DNA of 64,000 bases from Pseudomonadota bacterium (GTDB lineage Bacteria > Pseudomonadota > Gammaproteobacteria > Steroidobacterales > Steroidobacteraceae), in assembly GCA_016705325.1 (NCBI GenBank), contig JADIYJ010000033.1, positions 1 through 64,000 of the forward strand. Reading direction: 5' to 3'. A model generated the notes under the pieces. The model worked only from the letters and a program-made list of their open reading frames with translations. It was not told the DNA's origin and searched no databases. Both the position numbers and the translations under genes were made by a program. Below are positions 1 to 9,095 of the stretch, one piece after another. Within the stretch, counting starts at the first letter, position 1. Each line of letters begins with the position of its first letter.

Positions 1-600
1 GAACGCGTACGCGTGCCACTGGAAGACGCCAGCGCGGCGTCTGCTCGAAATGGCGGAACAACTGGTCGCCATGGGCCCGCGGACGGGTGTGCGAAGCGGT
101 ACCAAGCCAATTTCGAGACGGCATTCGGCTGTACCCGTCCCCCATCACTGCCGCCGGCAGCTGTTTACAAAGGCAGATGCCCAGCACGCCTTTTACCGCG
201 TTCACCGCCTCGCGGATGAGCTCCGATTTCGGTCTTGAGGTGAGGGAACTGCTGCCCCTGGTCGACATTCGTCGTTCCACCGGGCACGATGGGCCGTCAG
301 CACCGCCGAATGTCCGGCTGGGCCTGCGCTTCGCGGCCGAAACTCACGTAGCGGATGCGGATTCCCGACGCACGCAGCGGATCGGAGGTGGCCAGGCGGT
401 TCGGTGACGTGCTCGGAGACGAGCTGGTTCGACATGTGCGGGCGCTTTCTTCGAGGGCCTGGCGAACCGAAACGCGGTAAACCATTATCTCGCGTCAATG
501 CGGCGGGCGCTCAATGCAGCTGGCGACGCAGCCTCAGACGGCCGGCCGAAGGTCGGACGACTACCACCAGGGATGATGCAGTATGAGCGCACGCGAGCGC
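1..600. other. No assignable gene (contig-edge stretch)
   Basis: I see no coherent protein here. Reading frames on both strands are short, arginine-rich and interrupted. On the minus strand around 170-410 a few protein-like fragments appear in different frames (for example SELIREAVNAVKGVLGIC and RIRYVSFGREAQ), which suggests a gene broken by several indels, as in the next 1.9 kb. I could not recognise its family. Confidence 0.4.
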
Positions 601-1498
601 TCACCTGCCTCGCCGACTGCCTGAATCGCTTTGCAGCGCATGTCCGCGGCCTGCGGCATCACTTCACCGCTGGAGGCCTGGAACCCGGGCCGATGCGCCG
701 CCGCTCGACTGCTGCACGGTTTCATGGATTGCGGCGTGACGGTGCGCAGTCCGTCGCCGACTCCCACCGCGCCGTCCACGGAGCCTGATCGCACCGGACT
801 GGCGCGGTTTTGGCCGCTCCGGCTGGAACCCCAGGGCTACTGGTTCCCCGATTACTTCTGGATCTCGACGCATCGCTCCAGTGGCCGCGCCCGCAACGCC
901 GCCGGTCGATCTCCTTGCGGCTTTGGTACGGGTGGCAACGTCGCGATGATCTACATGCGGACTCAGGCCTGAGCGCGTGCGTCGGCTGTGACGCTCGAAG
1001 GCTTCGGCCTGCCCGGCGCACCGCCGGAACTCGCACCGGCCGCTACCGCGACTGGCTCGACCAATGGCGCGATCCGGAGCCCGCAACAGTCTTTGCGAGC
1101 GTCGACGTGTTTGCGGGCGTGCTGCGCAAACGCAATCCGCGCCTGTCGGCCGCGCTGCCGATTTCGTCGCGCGTGCCTGGGAGCGAACCGCTGCCCGACG
1201 GCCGCGTCCGTCCCTGCTTCGATCCGGCGCACAAGCGCGGTAATCCCATCCTGTACCGGGCGCGGAGGTCGAAGCCTGCTGGGCCGGTGCGTGCGCCGCA
1301 CTGCTGTTGTCGCGGGCGAGAGTCGGATTTCCTCGCCCGCTTGCGGCGCGGCGCCCGGAGCAGGTGCGCTTCGCCGCGGTGCCGCAACTGGAGCCGGATC
1401 GACGCTGCCGCGGGGCCACGATGGTGCATCACGACCAGCTCCGCGGAGGTTGCGCAGCTCGTCCAGGAATTCCTCGCCGCTAGGCTCCTAGCATCGGC
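600..1498 (+). pseudogene. Alpha/beta-fold hydrolase, broken by multiple frameshifts
   Basis: Pieces of one alpha/beta hydrolase can be followed in order across all three plus frames. They are LLHGFMDCG near 714, the strand-helix motif before the oxyanion hole; QGYWFPDYFW near 832; LDLDASLQWP near 866; GGNVAMIY near 931, consistent with a degraded nucleophile elbow; TLEGFGLPGAPPELAP near 989; RYRDWLDQWRDPEP near 1040; a cap-domain stretch ending NPILYR near 1243; ESDFLARL near 1319; and MVHHDQLR near 1421, the catalytic-His end of the family. At least six frame changes are needed, so the sequence as given cannot encode the enzyme. The order and spacing match an intact ~290-residue hydrolase. 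True decay and poor base quality at a contig edge cannot be told apart here. The substrate is unknown. Confidence 0.6.
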
Positions 1499-1501
1499 AC
1501 C

Positions 1502-2115
1502 ATGAACGTCCGACGACCAGTCCGCGACGCCGCTGTTCTCGTCGTCGTCGTGCTGCTCGGACTCTTGTGGTCCGGTATCGGACCGTACGACCGGCTGACG
1601 TGGTTTCCCGAGGTCATCGGTGCTGGTCGCCGTGCCGCTGCTGGTGGACGGCACGCAGTTTTCCGCTGACGCCGCTCGCTTACGTGCTGATCGCCGGGCA
1701 CGCGCTGATCCTCATGTATGGCGGTCACTACATCAGTATGCCTGACGCCGTTCGGCGACTGGTTGCAGGACGTGTCCGGCTTCACGCGCAATCACTACGA
1801 TCGCATCGGTCACCTGATGCAGGGTTTCGGGCCTGCGATCATCGCGCGCGAGTTGCTGCTTGCGCGTCGCCGTTAAGACCGGGCAAGTGGCTGTTTGCGC
1901 TGGTCACGCCCAGCATTCGCTATCAGGCGCCTGTTACGAGTTCACCGAGTGGTGGGCTGCAATCGCCGGCGGCGACGCGGCAGGCGCGTTCCTCGGAACG
2001 CAGGCGACGTCGGGATACGCAGGGACATGTTCCTGGCCGGCTGGCGCCATCGTCGCGCAGGTGACGCTGTCTCGAGGTCACGACCGGCAGCCGCTGCGGC
2101 TGCAGCCATCCCCTT
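1502..2115 (+). pseudogene. yjdF: YjdF-type (DUF2238) inner membrane protein, frameshifted
   Basis: The ATG at 1502 opens a hydrophobic N-terminus (VLVVVVLLGLLWSGIGPYDR), followed in other frames by FPLTPLAYVLIAGHALILMY, HYDRIGHLMQGFGPAIIARE, YEFTEWWAAIAGGDAAGAFL and a C-terminus resembling LSRLHDRQL. Together these are the conserved blocks of the DUF2238/YjdF membrane-protein family, in the right order and with the usual ~200-residue span. The frame changes near 1600-1660, 1735, 1870, 1915 and 1990-2040. The family is a multi-pass inner membrane protein of unknown biochemical function. The neighbouring upstream and downstream genes are broken in the same way. Confidence 0.65.
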
Positions 2116-2159
2116 GTTACAAGTGGAGCCAGCCCCGGATAGCGCGGGAGGAACGTGAC

Positions 2160-2513
2160 ATGCATTTGATCCAGGCCCAGTCTGCTGCTGACGCTGACAG
2201 CGCTTCCTGCGGGCGCTTGGCGCATCATTTCGGCCTCGCCGCTGGCGTTCTCGTCGTGTGTTGCCCTCGCTGGCGGCATGCTTGGGTTACCGTGGCCTCG
2301 AGGGCCTGCCCTGGATCGACGGCTTCCCGAATGCAGCGATGCTGTCTCGGCGGCATGGGTCCGGTGAACCCGCCGCTGACGCTGGCGGGAAAACTGTTCG
2401 CCGGCCTATACGCGCTCTACGCCGGGCTGGTTTTCATCGTGACCGCCGCGCTCGTCATCACGCCGGTCCTGCACCGGGCGCTGCATCGCTTTCATCTGAA
2501 CGAGAAGGCTTGA
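2160..2513 (+). pseudogene. Small two-helix membrane protein (ion-channel-like), frameshifted
   Basis: Two frames must be joined near 2345. The first gives CLGYRGLEGLPWIDGFPNAA and the second GGMGPVNPPLTLAGKLFAGL, continuing into a hydrophobic helix (YALYAGLVFIVTAALVITPV) and the terminal motif HRALHRFHL. From memory this matches a small family of ~110-residue proteobacterial membrane proteins resembling the pore region of two-helix potassium channels (helix, pore-like GGMGP loop, helix). The N-terminal helix is also disrupted. It is convergent with the DUF885 gene and ends 27 bp from that gene's stop. Confidence 0.5.
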
Positions 2514-2539
2514 GGCTCAGCCGTCCATGAGCGGCAAAG

Positions 2540-4330
2540 TCAGTGAATCGGCTCGTCGAACATCAGCGCACGCACCAGCCGCACCGGCGGTGAGCCATAC
2601 GACAGCGCCCGGTCGTGGTAGGCCTTGAGGTCGAACTTCGCGCCCTGGCGACGTTCCGCCTCGGCACGCATGTCCGAGTGTTCCTGGTAGCCTACGAAAT
2701 ACGTCGACAGCTGTGTCGAGCTCAACTGGGCGCGGACCCACTTGCCCGCCGCCTCGCGTTCTTCCTGGAAGCCGGTCTCGACCATGAGCTGCATCGCCTC
2801 GTCGCGGGTCATGCCGTCGACGTGGATGGACGAGTCCATGATCGCGTTGGTGATCGAGCGCAGGTACCACTTGAGCTGCACCAGCTGCATGAGCGGGTCG
2901 CCGCCGCCAAAACCCTGTTCCTGCATCACGCGCTCGGCATAAACCGCCCAGCCTTCGACGAAGGGACCCGAGCCGAGCATCGCACGCAGGGTGGAGGGAT
3001 AGCGGTTGGAGTGCGCAATCTGCAGGTAGTGGCCCGGCATCGCCTCGTGGATCGTCAGGTTCGCGATCGAGCGCGTGTTGTACTCGCTCAGGAACGAGCC
3101 GACCTGTGCTGCGGTCCAGTCGGCGGGAATCGGCGACACCGCGTAGAACGTGCGCTGGCCCTTGTCGAGCGGACCGGGTGAGTCGCAGTACGCAACCGCG
3201 ACGCCGCGCTGGAACTCGGGCATCAGGATGATTTCGAGCGGTTCGTCGGGTACCGTCACGAAGCCTTTCGCGCGGACGAACTCGGTCGTCTCGCGCAGTT
3301 TCTCGCGCGCGAAGTCCACGACACCGTCGCGCGGCGTCCGCTCGGCACCTGCGATGTCGAGCGCGGCCCGGATGGCGGCCTGCTGCTCGGCGGCCGTCGG
3401 CTCGGCCGGTGTCGGGGGCGCGTCGGCGCGGCCAGCCAGCACCTTGCGCGACACTTCGTACATCTTCGCGCGCGTGACGATGGCCTCGCTTGCGGCGCGA
3501 CGCCGGATCTCGGCCCGGTCGAGTGGCGACATCAGCGCGAAATGGAGCTTCTCGTCGTACAGTTCGCGACCGATGCGGAAATCGCCCTGCGCCTGCGGCA
3601 GCAACTGCTTTTCGAGCCATTCCTGGTGGGTTTTCACGGCGGCACGGGCGTTCACGATCGCCTGCTCCAGGCGCTCGCGATCCGCAGCGGGCAGCCGCGC
3701 GACGTTCGGCACCACGAGTTCGTCCACCAGGCTCAGCACACCCGGGTTCTGCTTGATCGCCGTTTCGGCGTGGATCGCAGGCACGCGCGCAGGCACGATG
3801 TTGGCGCGCATCTGTTCGAGCAGGTCGGGCAGCTGCTCGAGCCGGCTCGTCACCGAGCGCAGGCGTTCGGGCAACGGCGCGAACTCGCGCGCCAGCAGTC
3901 CGTACAGCGATTGCCCGGCCAGCTGCGTGTAGACGAGCGGGTCCCACGACCAGTCGCGGTATTTTTCCTCCGACCAGATCGAGTAGCGCAGCTGGTTGTC
4001 GAGCATCGCCGCGTCGACCTGGTTCGCACGCGAGAGCCTGGAACGATCGATCGCCTGCAGTTCGCCGAGCACCCCCTTGGTCCACGCCAGCGTGCGTGCA
4101 CGGCCGGAGGCGCTGAGGTCGTCGAGTTCGCGGTCAAATCGGTGATCGCCGAGCTGCGTCGCCGACACCGGCGAATAGCGGCCGAACTCGTCGACGAAGC
4201 GCTTGCTGAGGGCGTCAAAGCGCGCGTCCGCACTGGCGCTGGCAGCGAAGGCTATGGGCTGCAGCGCGACGCACAGCGCCAGCAGCAGCAGCGCGCAAGA
4301 CCAGCGGACGAAGACGTGGGCTCGGCACAT
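2540..4330 (-). CDS. DUF885 family zinc-peptidase-like exported protein
   Basis: This is a 596-residue protein with a Sec signal peptide (residues ~1-30, ending FAASASA). The DUF885 family is thought to be a metallopeptidase related to gluzincins; substrates are unknown. The active-site signature HEAMPGH lies near residue 425, inside LTIHEAMPGHYLQIAH, with the downstream FVEGWAVYAE block supplying a likely third ligand (Glu). Length is normal for the family. I chose the ATG at 4330 because it directly precedes the charged-hydrophobic signal peptide; the open frame continues far upstream without a plausible protein. The gene is divergent from the MFS gene, with ~190 bp between starts. It most likely works in the periplasm. 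Confidence 0.87.
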   Translation of the reverse strand: MCRAHVFVRWSCALLLLALCVALQPIAFAASASADARFDALSKRFVDEFGRYSPVSATQLGDHRFDRELDDLSASGRARTLAWTKGVLGELQAIDRSRLSRANQVDAAMLDNQLRYSIWSEEKYRDWSWDPLVYTQLAGQSLYGLLAREFAPLPERLRSVTSRLEQLPDLLEQMRANIVPARVPAIHAETAIKQNPGVLSLVDELVVPNVARLPAADRERLEQAIVNARAAVKTHQEWLEKQLLPQAQGDFRIGRELYDEKLHFALMSPLDRAEIRRRAASEAIVTRAKMYEVSRKVLAGRADAPPTPAEPTAAEQQAAIRAALDIAGAERTPRDGVVDFAREKLRETTEFVRAKGFVTVPDEPLEIILMPEFQRGVAVAYCDSPGPLDKGQRTFYAVSPIPADWTAAQVGSFLSEYNTRSIANLTIHEAMPGHYLQIAHSNRYPSTLRAMLGSGPFVEGWAVYAERVMQEQGFGGGDPLMQLVQLKWYLRSITNAIMDSSIHVDGMTRDEAMQLMVETGFQEEREAAGKWVRAQLSSTQLSTYFVGYQEHSDMRAEAERRQGAKFDLKAYHDRALSYGSPPVRLVRALMFDEPIH

Positions 4331-4522
4331 CGATGACTTCTCCCGGGGGATGGCATGCGGGCCGGTCCTGGCGACGGGCACGCGTGAGGGTGGCAGGTGC
4401 GCAATTGTCACTTGAATCCACGTGCCGATGCTACTGGCTGGCCGCGCGCCGAGCTGGCATCGGCTATCCTGCCGCGCACCGATGAACCGCCAGTTTTCAC
4501 GCCATCGCGCTTGCGGCCGCGC

Positions 4523-5755
4523 ATGAGGAACGAGCGTCGTGCGCTGCTGCGCAACGCGGATTTCACGCGCTACATCCTCGCGCGCTTCCTCGGCTCGCTG
4601 GCCGTGCAGATGCAGACCGTGGCCGTCGGCTGGCAGGTATACGAAATCACGCGCAGGCCGCTCGATCTCGGCCTGATCGGTTTGTCGCAGTTCCTGCCGT
4701 TCGTGCTGCTGATCCTGCCGGCAGGGCACTACGCGGACACCCGTGACCGTCGCCGCATCATCGCCGGCTGCTACGTGCTGCTGCTGCTCTGCGCGCTGCT
4801 GCTGCTCGCGTTCTCGTGGCATCGCCTGCGCAGCGCATGGCCCGTGTTCGGGATCATGACGTTGTTCGGCGTCGCCCGCGCCTTCGCCATGCCGGCGAGC
4901 CAGGCCCTGCTGCCGAACCTGGTGGACCGTGAGCATTTCGGCACCGCGATCGCCTTCAATTCCTCGCTGTGGCAGGTCTCGACGATCGCGGGCCCCGCGC
5001 TCGGTGGCCTGTTGTACCTCGCGGGCGCCACTGCCGTATACGCAACCGTGGCGACCCTGCTCGCGGTGTCGCTGGTGATGCTCGCCATGCTGCGTCGGGG
5101 CGGGGACGCGAGCGCGGCCGCCAGCACGGCGCCGCTCGATCGCCACGCGCTGCTCGAAGGGCTGCGGTTCGTGCGTGGCCGGCGTCCCGTGCTGGGAGCG
5201 ATTTCGCTTGACCTGTTCGCGGTGCTGTTCGGTGGTGCGACGGCGCTGTTGCCGGTGTATGCCGCCGACGTGCTGCACGTCGGTCCGAGCGGGCTCGGCT
5301 GGCTGCGTGCGGCTCCGGGTGTCGGGGCGGCGCTGACCGGTGTCGTGCTCGGCGTGCTGCCCGTGACCCGGCGTGTCGGCCACTGGATGTTCGGCGGCGT
5401 GATCGTCTTCGGCTTCGCCACGCTTGTGTTCGGCGTATCGACGAGCCTCTGGATTTCGCTCGCCGCACTCACCGTGCTCGGCGCCGGCGACATGGTGAGC
5501 GTCTACATCCGCCACCTGCTGGTGCAGCTCGAGACGCCGGACGAGATCCGGGGCCGCGTCAGCGCGGTGAACTCGGTGTTCATCGGCGCCTCGAACGAAC
5601 TCGGTGAATTCGAGTCCGGATTCGTAGCCGCGTGGGTCGGCGCGATCCCGGCGGTGGTCATCGGCGGCGGCGCGACGCTGTTCGTTGCGCTGGCGTGGAC
5701 GCGCTTGTTCCCCGAGCTGTGGCGCATGGACCGGTTTCCAGACCAGGAAGAGTGA
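4523..5755 (+). CDS. MFS transporter (EntS-like exporter)
   Basis: This 410-residue multi-pass membrane protein belongs to the major facilitator superfamily. The N-terminus (NADFTRYILARFLGSLAVQM) and the loop 2-3 motif GHYADTRDRRR are typical of the MFS_3/EntS-like branch of small-molecule and siderophore exporters. About 10-12 hydrophobic helices are visible, with a central charged loop around residues 195-225. The cytoplasmic segment ETPDEIRGRVSAVNSVFIG near residue 340 is also typical of this branch. The ATG at 4523 gives the normal family length; upstream in-frame codons encode no membrane protein. The substrate cannot be deduced. Its stop codon lies only 3 bp before the LexA box of the next gene. 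Confidence 0.85.
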   Translation: MRNERRALLRNADFTRYILARFLGSLAVQMQTVAVGWQVYEITRRPLDLGLIGLSQFLPFVLLILPAGHYADTRDRRRIIAGCYVLLLLCALLLLAFSWHRLRSAWPVFGIMTLFGVARAFAMPASQALLPNLVDREHFGTAIAFNSSLWQVSTIAGPALGGLLYLAGATAVYATVATLLAVSLVMLAMLRRGGDASAAASTAPLDRHALLEGLRFVRGRRPVLGAISLDLFAVLFGGATALLPVYAADVLHVGPSGLGWLRAAPGVGAALTGVVLGVLPVTRRVGHWMFGGVIVFGFATLVFGVSTSLWISLAALTVLGAGDMVSVYIRHLLVQLETPDEIRGRVSAVNSVFIGASNELGEFESGFVAAWVGAIPAVVIGGGATLFVALAWTRLFPELWRMDRFPDQEE

Positions 5756-5756
5756 C

Positions 5757-5776
5757 AACTGTATATGTATACAGTA
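5757..5776 (+). promoter_or_regulatory. LexA (SOS) box
   Basis: The 16-mer CTGTATATGTATACAG at 5759-5774 is an almost perfect inverted repeat matching the proteobacterial LexA operator (CTG-N10-CAG with an alternating AT core). It lies 12 bp upstream of the ATG of the radical SAM gene, where bound repressor would block the promoter. Published LexA-regulon work in Pseudomonas aeruginosa lists the homologous gene PA0069, so the site also makes sense by homology. Confidence 0.88.
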
Positions 5777-5786
5777 GTCTCGACGA

Positions 5787-6873
5787 ATGCGGCGCGCAGA
5801 CCGGCAGCAGGTGGAGAAAGGCCGCGGTGCGGTCACCAACCCGGCCGGTCGCTTCGAATCGGCCACGCTGACGCCGGAGGATGACGGCTGGGGCAGCCTG
5901 GACGAGCCGCTGCAGAACCCGGCGACGACGCTGACGCCCGAGTTTCCCAGGCACGCGATCACCACCAATCGTTCGCCGGACGTTCCTTTCGAGCAGTCGC
6001 TCAACCCGTACCAGGGGTGTGAACACGGCTGCATCTACTGCTTCGCACGGCCCGCGCACGCCTACCTCAATCTCAGTCCAGGACTCGACTTCGAGACGCG
6101 CATCTTCCACAAGCCCGGTCTTGCGGCACTGCTGCAGCGGGAAATTTCGTCGCCGCGATACGTCTGCAAGTTGCTGCACATCGGCGGCAACACCGATCCC
6201 TACCAGCCGGCCGAGCGCAGCCTGCGGTCCAACACGCGCGGTACTCGAGTTGCTGCTGGCAAGGCGGCATCCACTGTCGATCATCACCAAGGGCGCGCTG
6301 ATCCTGCGCGACCTCGACCTGCTGCGCGAGCTGGCCGAGCGACAGCTCGTGTCGGTGTTCATCAGCGTCACGAGCCTCGACGAGAAACTCAAACGGACGC
6401 TGGAACCGCGCGCCGCCTCGCCACAGGCGCGTTTGCGTGTCGTCAGGGAACTCACGTCGGCCGGCGTACCTGTCGGGGTGATGGTGGCCCCCGTCATACC
6501 GGCCCTGACGGACCACGAGGTCGAGCACGTACTCGAGGCCGCGGCTGCGGCCGGTGCCCGGCGTGCGGCGTTCCTGATGTTGCGACTGCCGCACGAGGTC
6601 GCGGCGCTGTTCGAGCAGTGGCTGCGCGTGCATTACCCCGCGCGCGCCGATCGCGTGCTGAACCACGTGCGCGCGATGCGGGGCGGCCGTCTCAACGATC
6701 CTCGCTTCGGCAAGCGCATGCGTGGCGAAGGTGCCTATGCGGCGATGGTCGGGGCCCGGTTCGCAAGCGCCTGCCGGCGCCTCGGGCTCAACCAGGGGGC
6801 CGCACCGCAGCTCGATACGCTGCAGTTCGAGCGCGAACCCGACGCACCGCGGCAGGCAGGACTATTCGACTGA
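5787..6873 (+). CDS. PA0069-family radical SAM protein (one frameshift)
   Basis: This is a radical SAM enzyme of the SplB-like/PA0069 family. The cluster motif C-x3-C-x2-C is present as CEHGCIYC near residue 76, preceded by SLNPYQG and followed by FARPAHAYL. The next block, KLLHIGGNTDPYQPAER, is diagnostic of the family. Translation then needs one single-base shift near 6233 to continue as AVLELLLARRHPLSIITKGA and on to the C-terminus RQAGLFD at 6873. Joined, it is ~361 residues, the normal length. The exact reaction is not established; SOS control suggests a role linked to DNA damage. An unusual feature is the LexA box immediately upstream. The frameshift is probably a base-calling error, since both halves are fully conserved. 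Confidence 0.85.
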
Positions 6874-6917
6874 ATTTGACTCGCGCCGCGCGCATATTTC
6901 GGTCCGAATCCTTGACG

Positions 6918-6923
6918 TATACT
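6918..6923 (+). promoter_or_regulatory. Candidate -10 element upstream of the motor operon
   Basis: TATACT at 6918-6923 is a good -10 hexamer 58 bp upstream of the first operon start. No convincing -35 hexamer is present at the right distance, so a sigma-70 promoter is only suggested. It falls in the 108-bp gap between the radical SAM stop and the first lipoprotein. Confidence 0.3.
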
Positions 6924-6981
6924 CGGACGTCCCCGACTTCGTTGCCGCTGTGCAGGCCGCTCAGCCAAAAGGAGGACTGCC

Positions 6982-7788
6982 ATGACACACGCAAGGCTCG
7001 ATCGCCGTCTCCCGGCGAATGCCCGCGCGCCCGGGCGCGCCGCAGCGGGAGTGGTCCTGCTCGCAGTCGTGGCGTCCGGTTGCATGACGTCCAAGGTCGA
7101 CGAGACGCGCCAGGTGGCCTCGCCGATCCAGGCCAACGAATCGATCGTCCTGCTGAAGAAGCCGCAGCTGGAAGGCGTGGGCACCGAGGAAGAATTCCTC
7201 GATTGCGTCCAGGAGCGGCTGGGCGGCGAGCTGGTTCATCCCGAGAAGGGGCAGAGCGCGCATTCGGGCAAGGCCGCACGCACGGCGTTCAAGATCTACG
7301 GCGAGCAGGAATTCACCGACGCGCTGTTTCCATGGTTCGAGCCGAGCACGGCTCCGGCCAATGCGGATGGTTTGCGCGTGCTGCTGCAGCGGCCTGGCGT
7401 CACCGAGCGGCTGCAGGAAATCGGTGTCCGCTACGTGGTCTGGGTCGACGGCAATACCCGCAAGACCGATGGCGGCGGCAGCGTTGCGTGCGCGGTCGGG
7501 CCGGGTGGCGGCGGCTGCTTCGGCGTCGGCTGGTGGGAAAAGGAGTCGGGTTATGTCGCGTCGGTCTGGGACATGCAGAACGCGAGCGAAATCGGCTCGG
7601 TCAGCGCCGACGTTACCGGTACTTCCGTGCTGATCGGCGCCATCGCGCCCATTCCGATCATCACACCGGTGCGCAACACCGCCTGCAATCGCCTGAGCGA
7701 ACAGCTGCGCGGGTTCCTCGTCGGGGACGACCTGGTGGCCCCTGGGGCGGCGGCTGCCGGGGCGGCCAGTGCCGCGGGTTCGCGTTGA
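6982..7788 (+). CDS. Lipoprotein, first gene of the kinase/FHA/ExbB-like/VWA operon
   Basis: This is a 268-residue exported lipoprotein of unrecognised family. The lipobox VVASGC puts the lipidated cysteine near residue 34, after an Arg-rich, Ala-rich N-terminus. The mature part has a mixed alpha/beta character with a Gly-rich stretch (AVGPGGGGCFGVGWWEKE, residues ~172-190), a four-residue hydrophobic turn (APIPIITP) near 220 and an Ala-rich tail. A very strong Shine-Dalgarno (AAAAGGAGG at 6967-6975) fixes the ATG. It leads the plus-strand operon and is followed 92 bp later by the next lipoprotein. Function is unknown; its position suggests an outer-membrane or periplasmic component of the machine encoded downstream. 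Confidence 0.75.
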   Translation: MTHARLDRRLPANARAPGRAAAGVVLLAVVASGCMTSKVDETRQVASPIQANESIVLLKKPQLEGVGTEEEFLDCVQERLGGELVHPEKGQSAHSGKAARTAFKIYGEQEFTDALFPWFEPSTAPANADGLRVLLQRPGVTERLQEIGVRYVVWVDGNTRKTDGGGSVACAVGPGGGGCFGVGWWEKESGYVASVWDMQNASEIGSVSADVTGTSVLIGAIAPIPIITPVRNTACNRLSEQLRGFLVGDDLVAPGAAAAGAASAAGSR

Positions 7789-7880
7789 CGGTTGAACTGC
7801 CGGCCGCCGGACGCATCCAATCTCGCAGGACCAGAGCTGCGGGATCGTCCACGCCGCCCACCGTCCAGGGGTTCCAGCGC

Positions 7881-9095
7881 ATGCACGGTTTGAAAGGACT
7901 GACGGCGGCGGCGTTCGTGGCGGCATCTGCGCTCGCCACGGGCGGTTGCCTGACGACCAGTTCCAGTTCGATGCCAAGCGGCATGCCGAGCTCGTCGCCC
8001 TCGTCGTCCCGGGGAGCCAGGGGTCGTCCTCGCCCTCCGCTTCGGGCAGCCCCGGTCAGCAATCGCCCTCGGGTGGCTCCGGCTCTTCCGGCAGCCCGGG
8101 GTCGTCGTCGCCTGGTGGGTCCCAGTCCGGCGGATCATCCGCGGGCGGTGGCTCCAGCTCCGATGGTTCCGGGCCGCCCCCACCGCCGCAGCCGCAAGGC
8201 TGGCCCACGCCTCCGTCTTCCGGCGGTTCGCAGGGCAGCGCACCCTCATCGTCCGGATCACCGGCCGGCGGGGGTTCGGCCGGAGGCGCGCCGGGCACGC
8301 AGGGTGATTCGACGCGCAGTGGCGGCTCGACTGACCCCGCCGGCTCGACCGGTTCGGCGGGTGCCGCAGGTCAGCCCGGAGCGGCCGGCCAACGGGCAAC
8401 GACGAGCGCCGGGTCTGCAGGACAGGCAGGTTCGCCGGGCAGCCAGGCTGGCCAGTCCGGCCAGTCCGGCCAGTCGGCACCGCAGCCAGCGCGCCCCCCC
8501 GGGGGGGGCGGCGACGACGCGGCGCGCCAACGCCGGTTCAGGTGGCGGTGGCGGCAGTGGTCCCGCGACCGCCGAAGACAAGCGGGCGGAGATCGATCGC
8601 CGCTTCGACGAAACCTTCGCCGTGTTCGACGCGCGCATGCGCAAGGAACAGGAGACCATCTCGCAGGAGCGCGCCGGCCGCGACCGCCCGGCAGGTGCCG
8701 GCGGTGCCGAAGGTGAGGGTGGCGACGCCGCGAATGGCGGCGGCTCCGCGGGTGACGGATCGGCTGGACAGGGCAAGGACGGCGCAGGCGAAGGCGCATC
8801 CGGCACCGGCAGCGAAGGCGACCAGGGTGGCGAAGGCGCATCCGGCACCGGCAGCGAAGGCGGCCAGGGCGGCGACGTTGCAGCAGGCTCGGGCACCCAG
8901 GGCGGTGGCGGCGGCGTCGGCGGCGGCACGAAAGGCGGCGGCGGTCCGCGTGACGTGCCGACCGATATCCCCGACGGTCGCGACGACGACATCGTTGCGC
9001 GCCAGTTGCGCGAGGCAGCAATGAAGGAAATGGACCCGGAGCTGCGCGAGCGGCTCTGGGAGGAATACCGCAAGTACAAGCAGAGCACGCAGTGA
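7881..9095 (+). CDS. Ser/Gly/Pro-rich low-complexity lipoprotein (two apparent frameshifts)
   Basis: The N-terminus (ATG 7881) is a signal with a lipobox-like ALATGGC near residue 23, followed by a Ser/Pro run. From about 8015 to 8505 the sensible reading frame is the next one: a collagen-like Gly/Ser/Pro/Gln region (GSPGQQSPSGGSGSSGSPG, GQSGQSGQS). After the C7-G8 homopolymer at 8493-8508 it returns to the first frame. The C-terminal third has a charged helix (TAEDKRAEIDRRFDETFAVF), a Gly-rich repeat (EGASGTGSEG twice) and a conserved end (MDPELRERLWEEYRKYK). Both shifts fall in low-complexity sequence, where indel errors are likely. The stop overlaps the next start (GTGA). I recognise no family. 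It looks like a surface or envelope-spanning tether with a helical C-terminal domain. Confidence 0.6.
   Translation: MHGLKGLTAAAFVAASALATGGCLTTSSSSMPSGMPSSSPSSSRGARGRPRPPLRAAPVSNRPRVAPALPAARGRRRLVGPSPADHPRAVAPAPMVPGRPHRRSRKAGPRLRLPAVRRAAHPHRPDHRPAGVRPEARRARRVIRRAVAARLTPPARPVRRVPQVSPERPANGQRRAPGLQDRQVRRAARLASPASPASRHRSQRAPPGGAATTRRANAGSGGGGGSGPATAEDKRAEIDRRFDETFAVFDARMRKEQETISQERAGRDRPAGAGGAEGEGGDAANGGGSAGDGSAGQGKDGAGEGASGTGSEGDQGGEGASGTGSEGGQGGDVAAGSGTQGGGGGVGGGTKGGGGPRDVPTDIPDGRDDDIVARQLREAAMKEMDPELRERLWEEYRKYKQSTQ

Noticed and set aside
4331..6034. N-terminal extension of the DUF885 reading frame to a 1,164-residue protein
   Set aside because: The extra ~570 residues are antisense to the MFS and radical SAM genes, Arg/Gln/His-rich and unlike a protein. 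The signal peptide at 4330 marks the true start.
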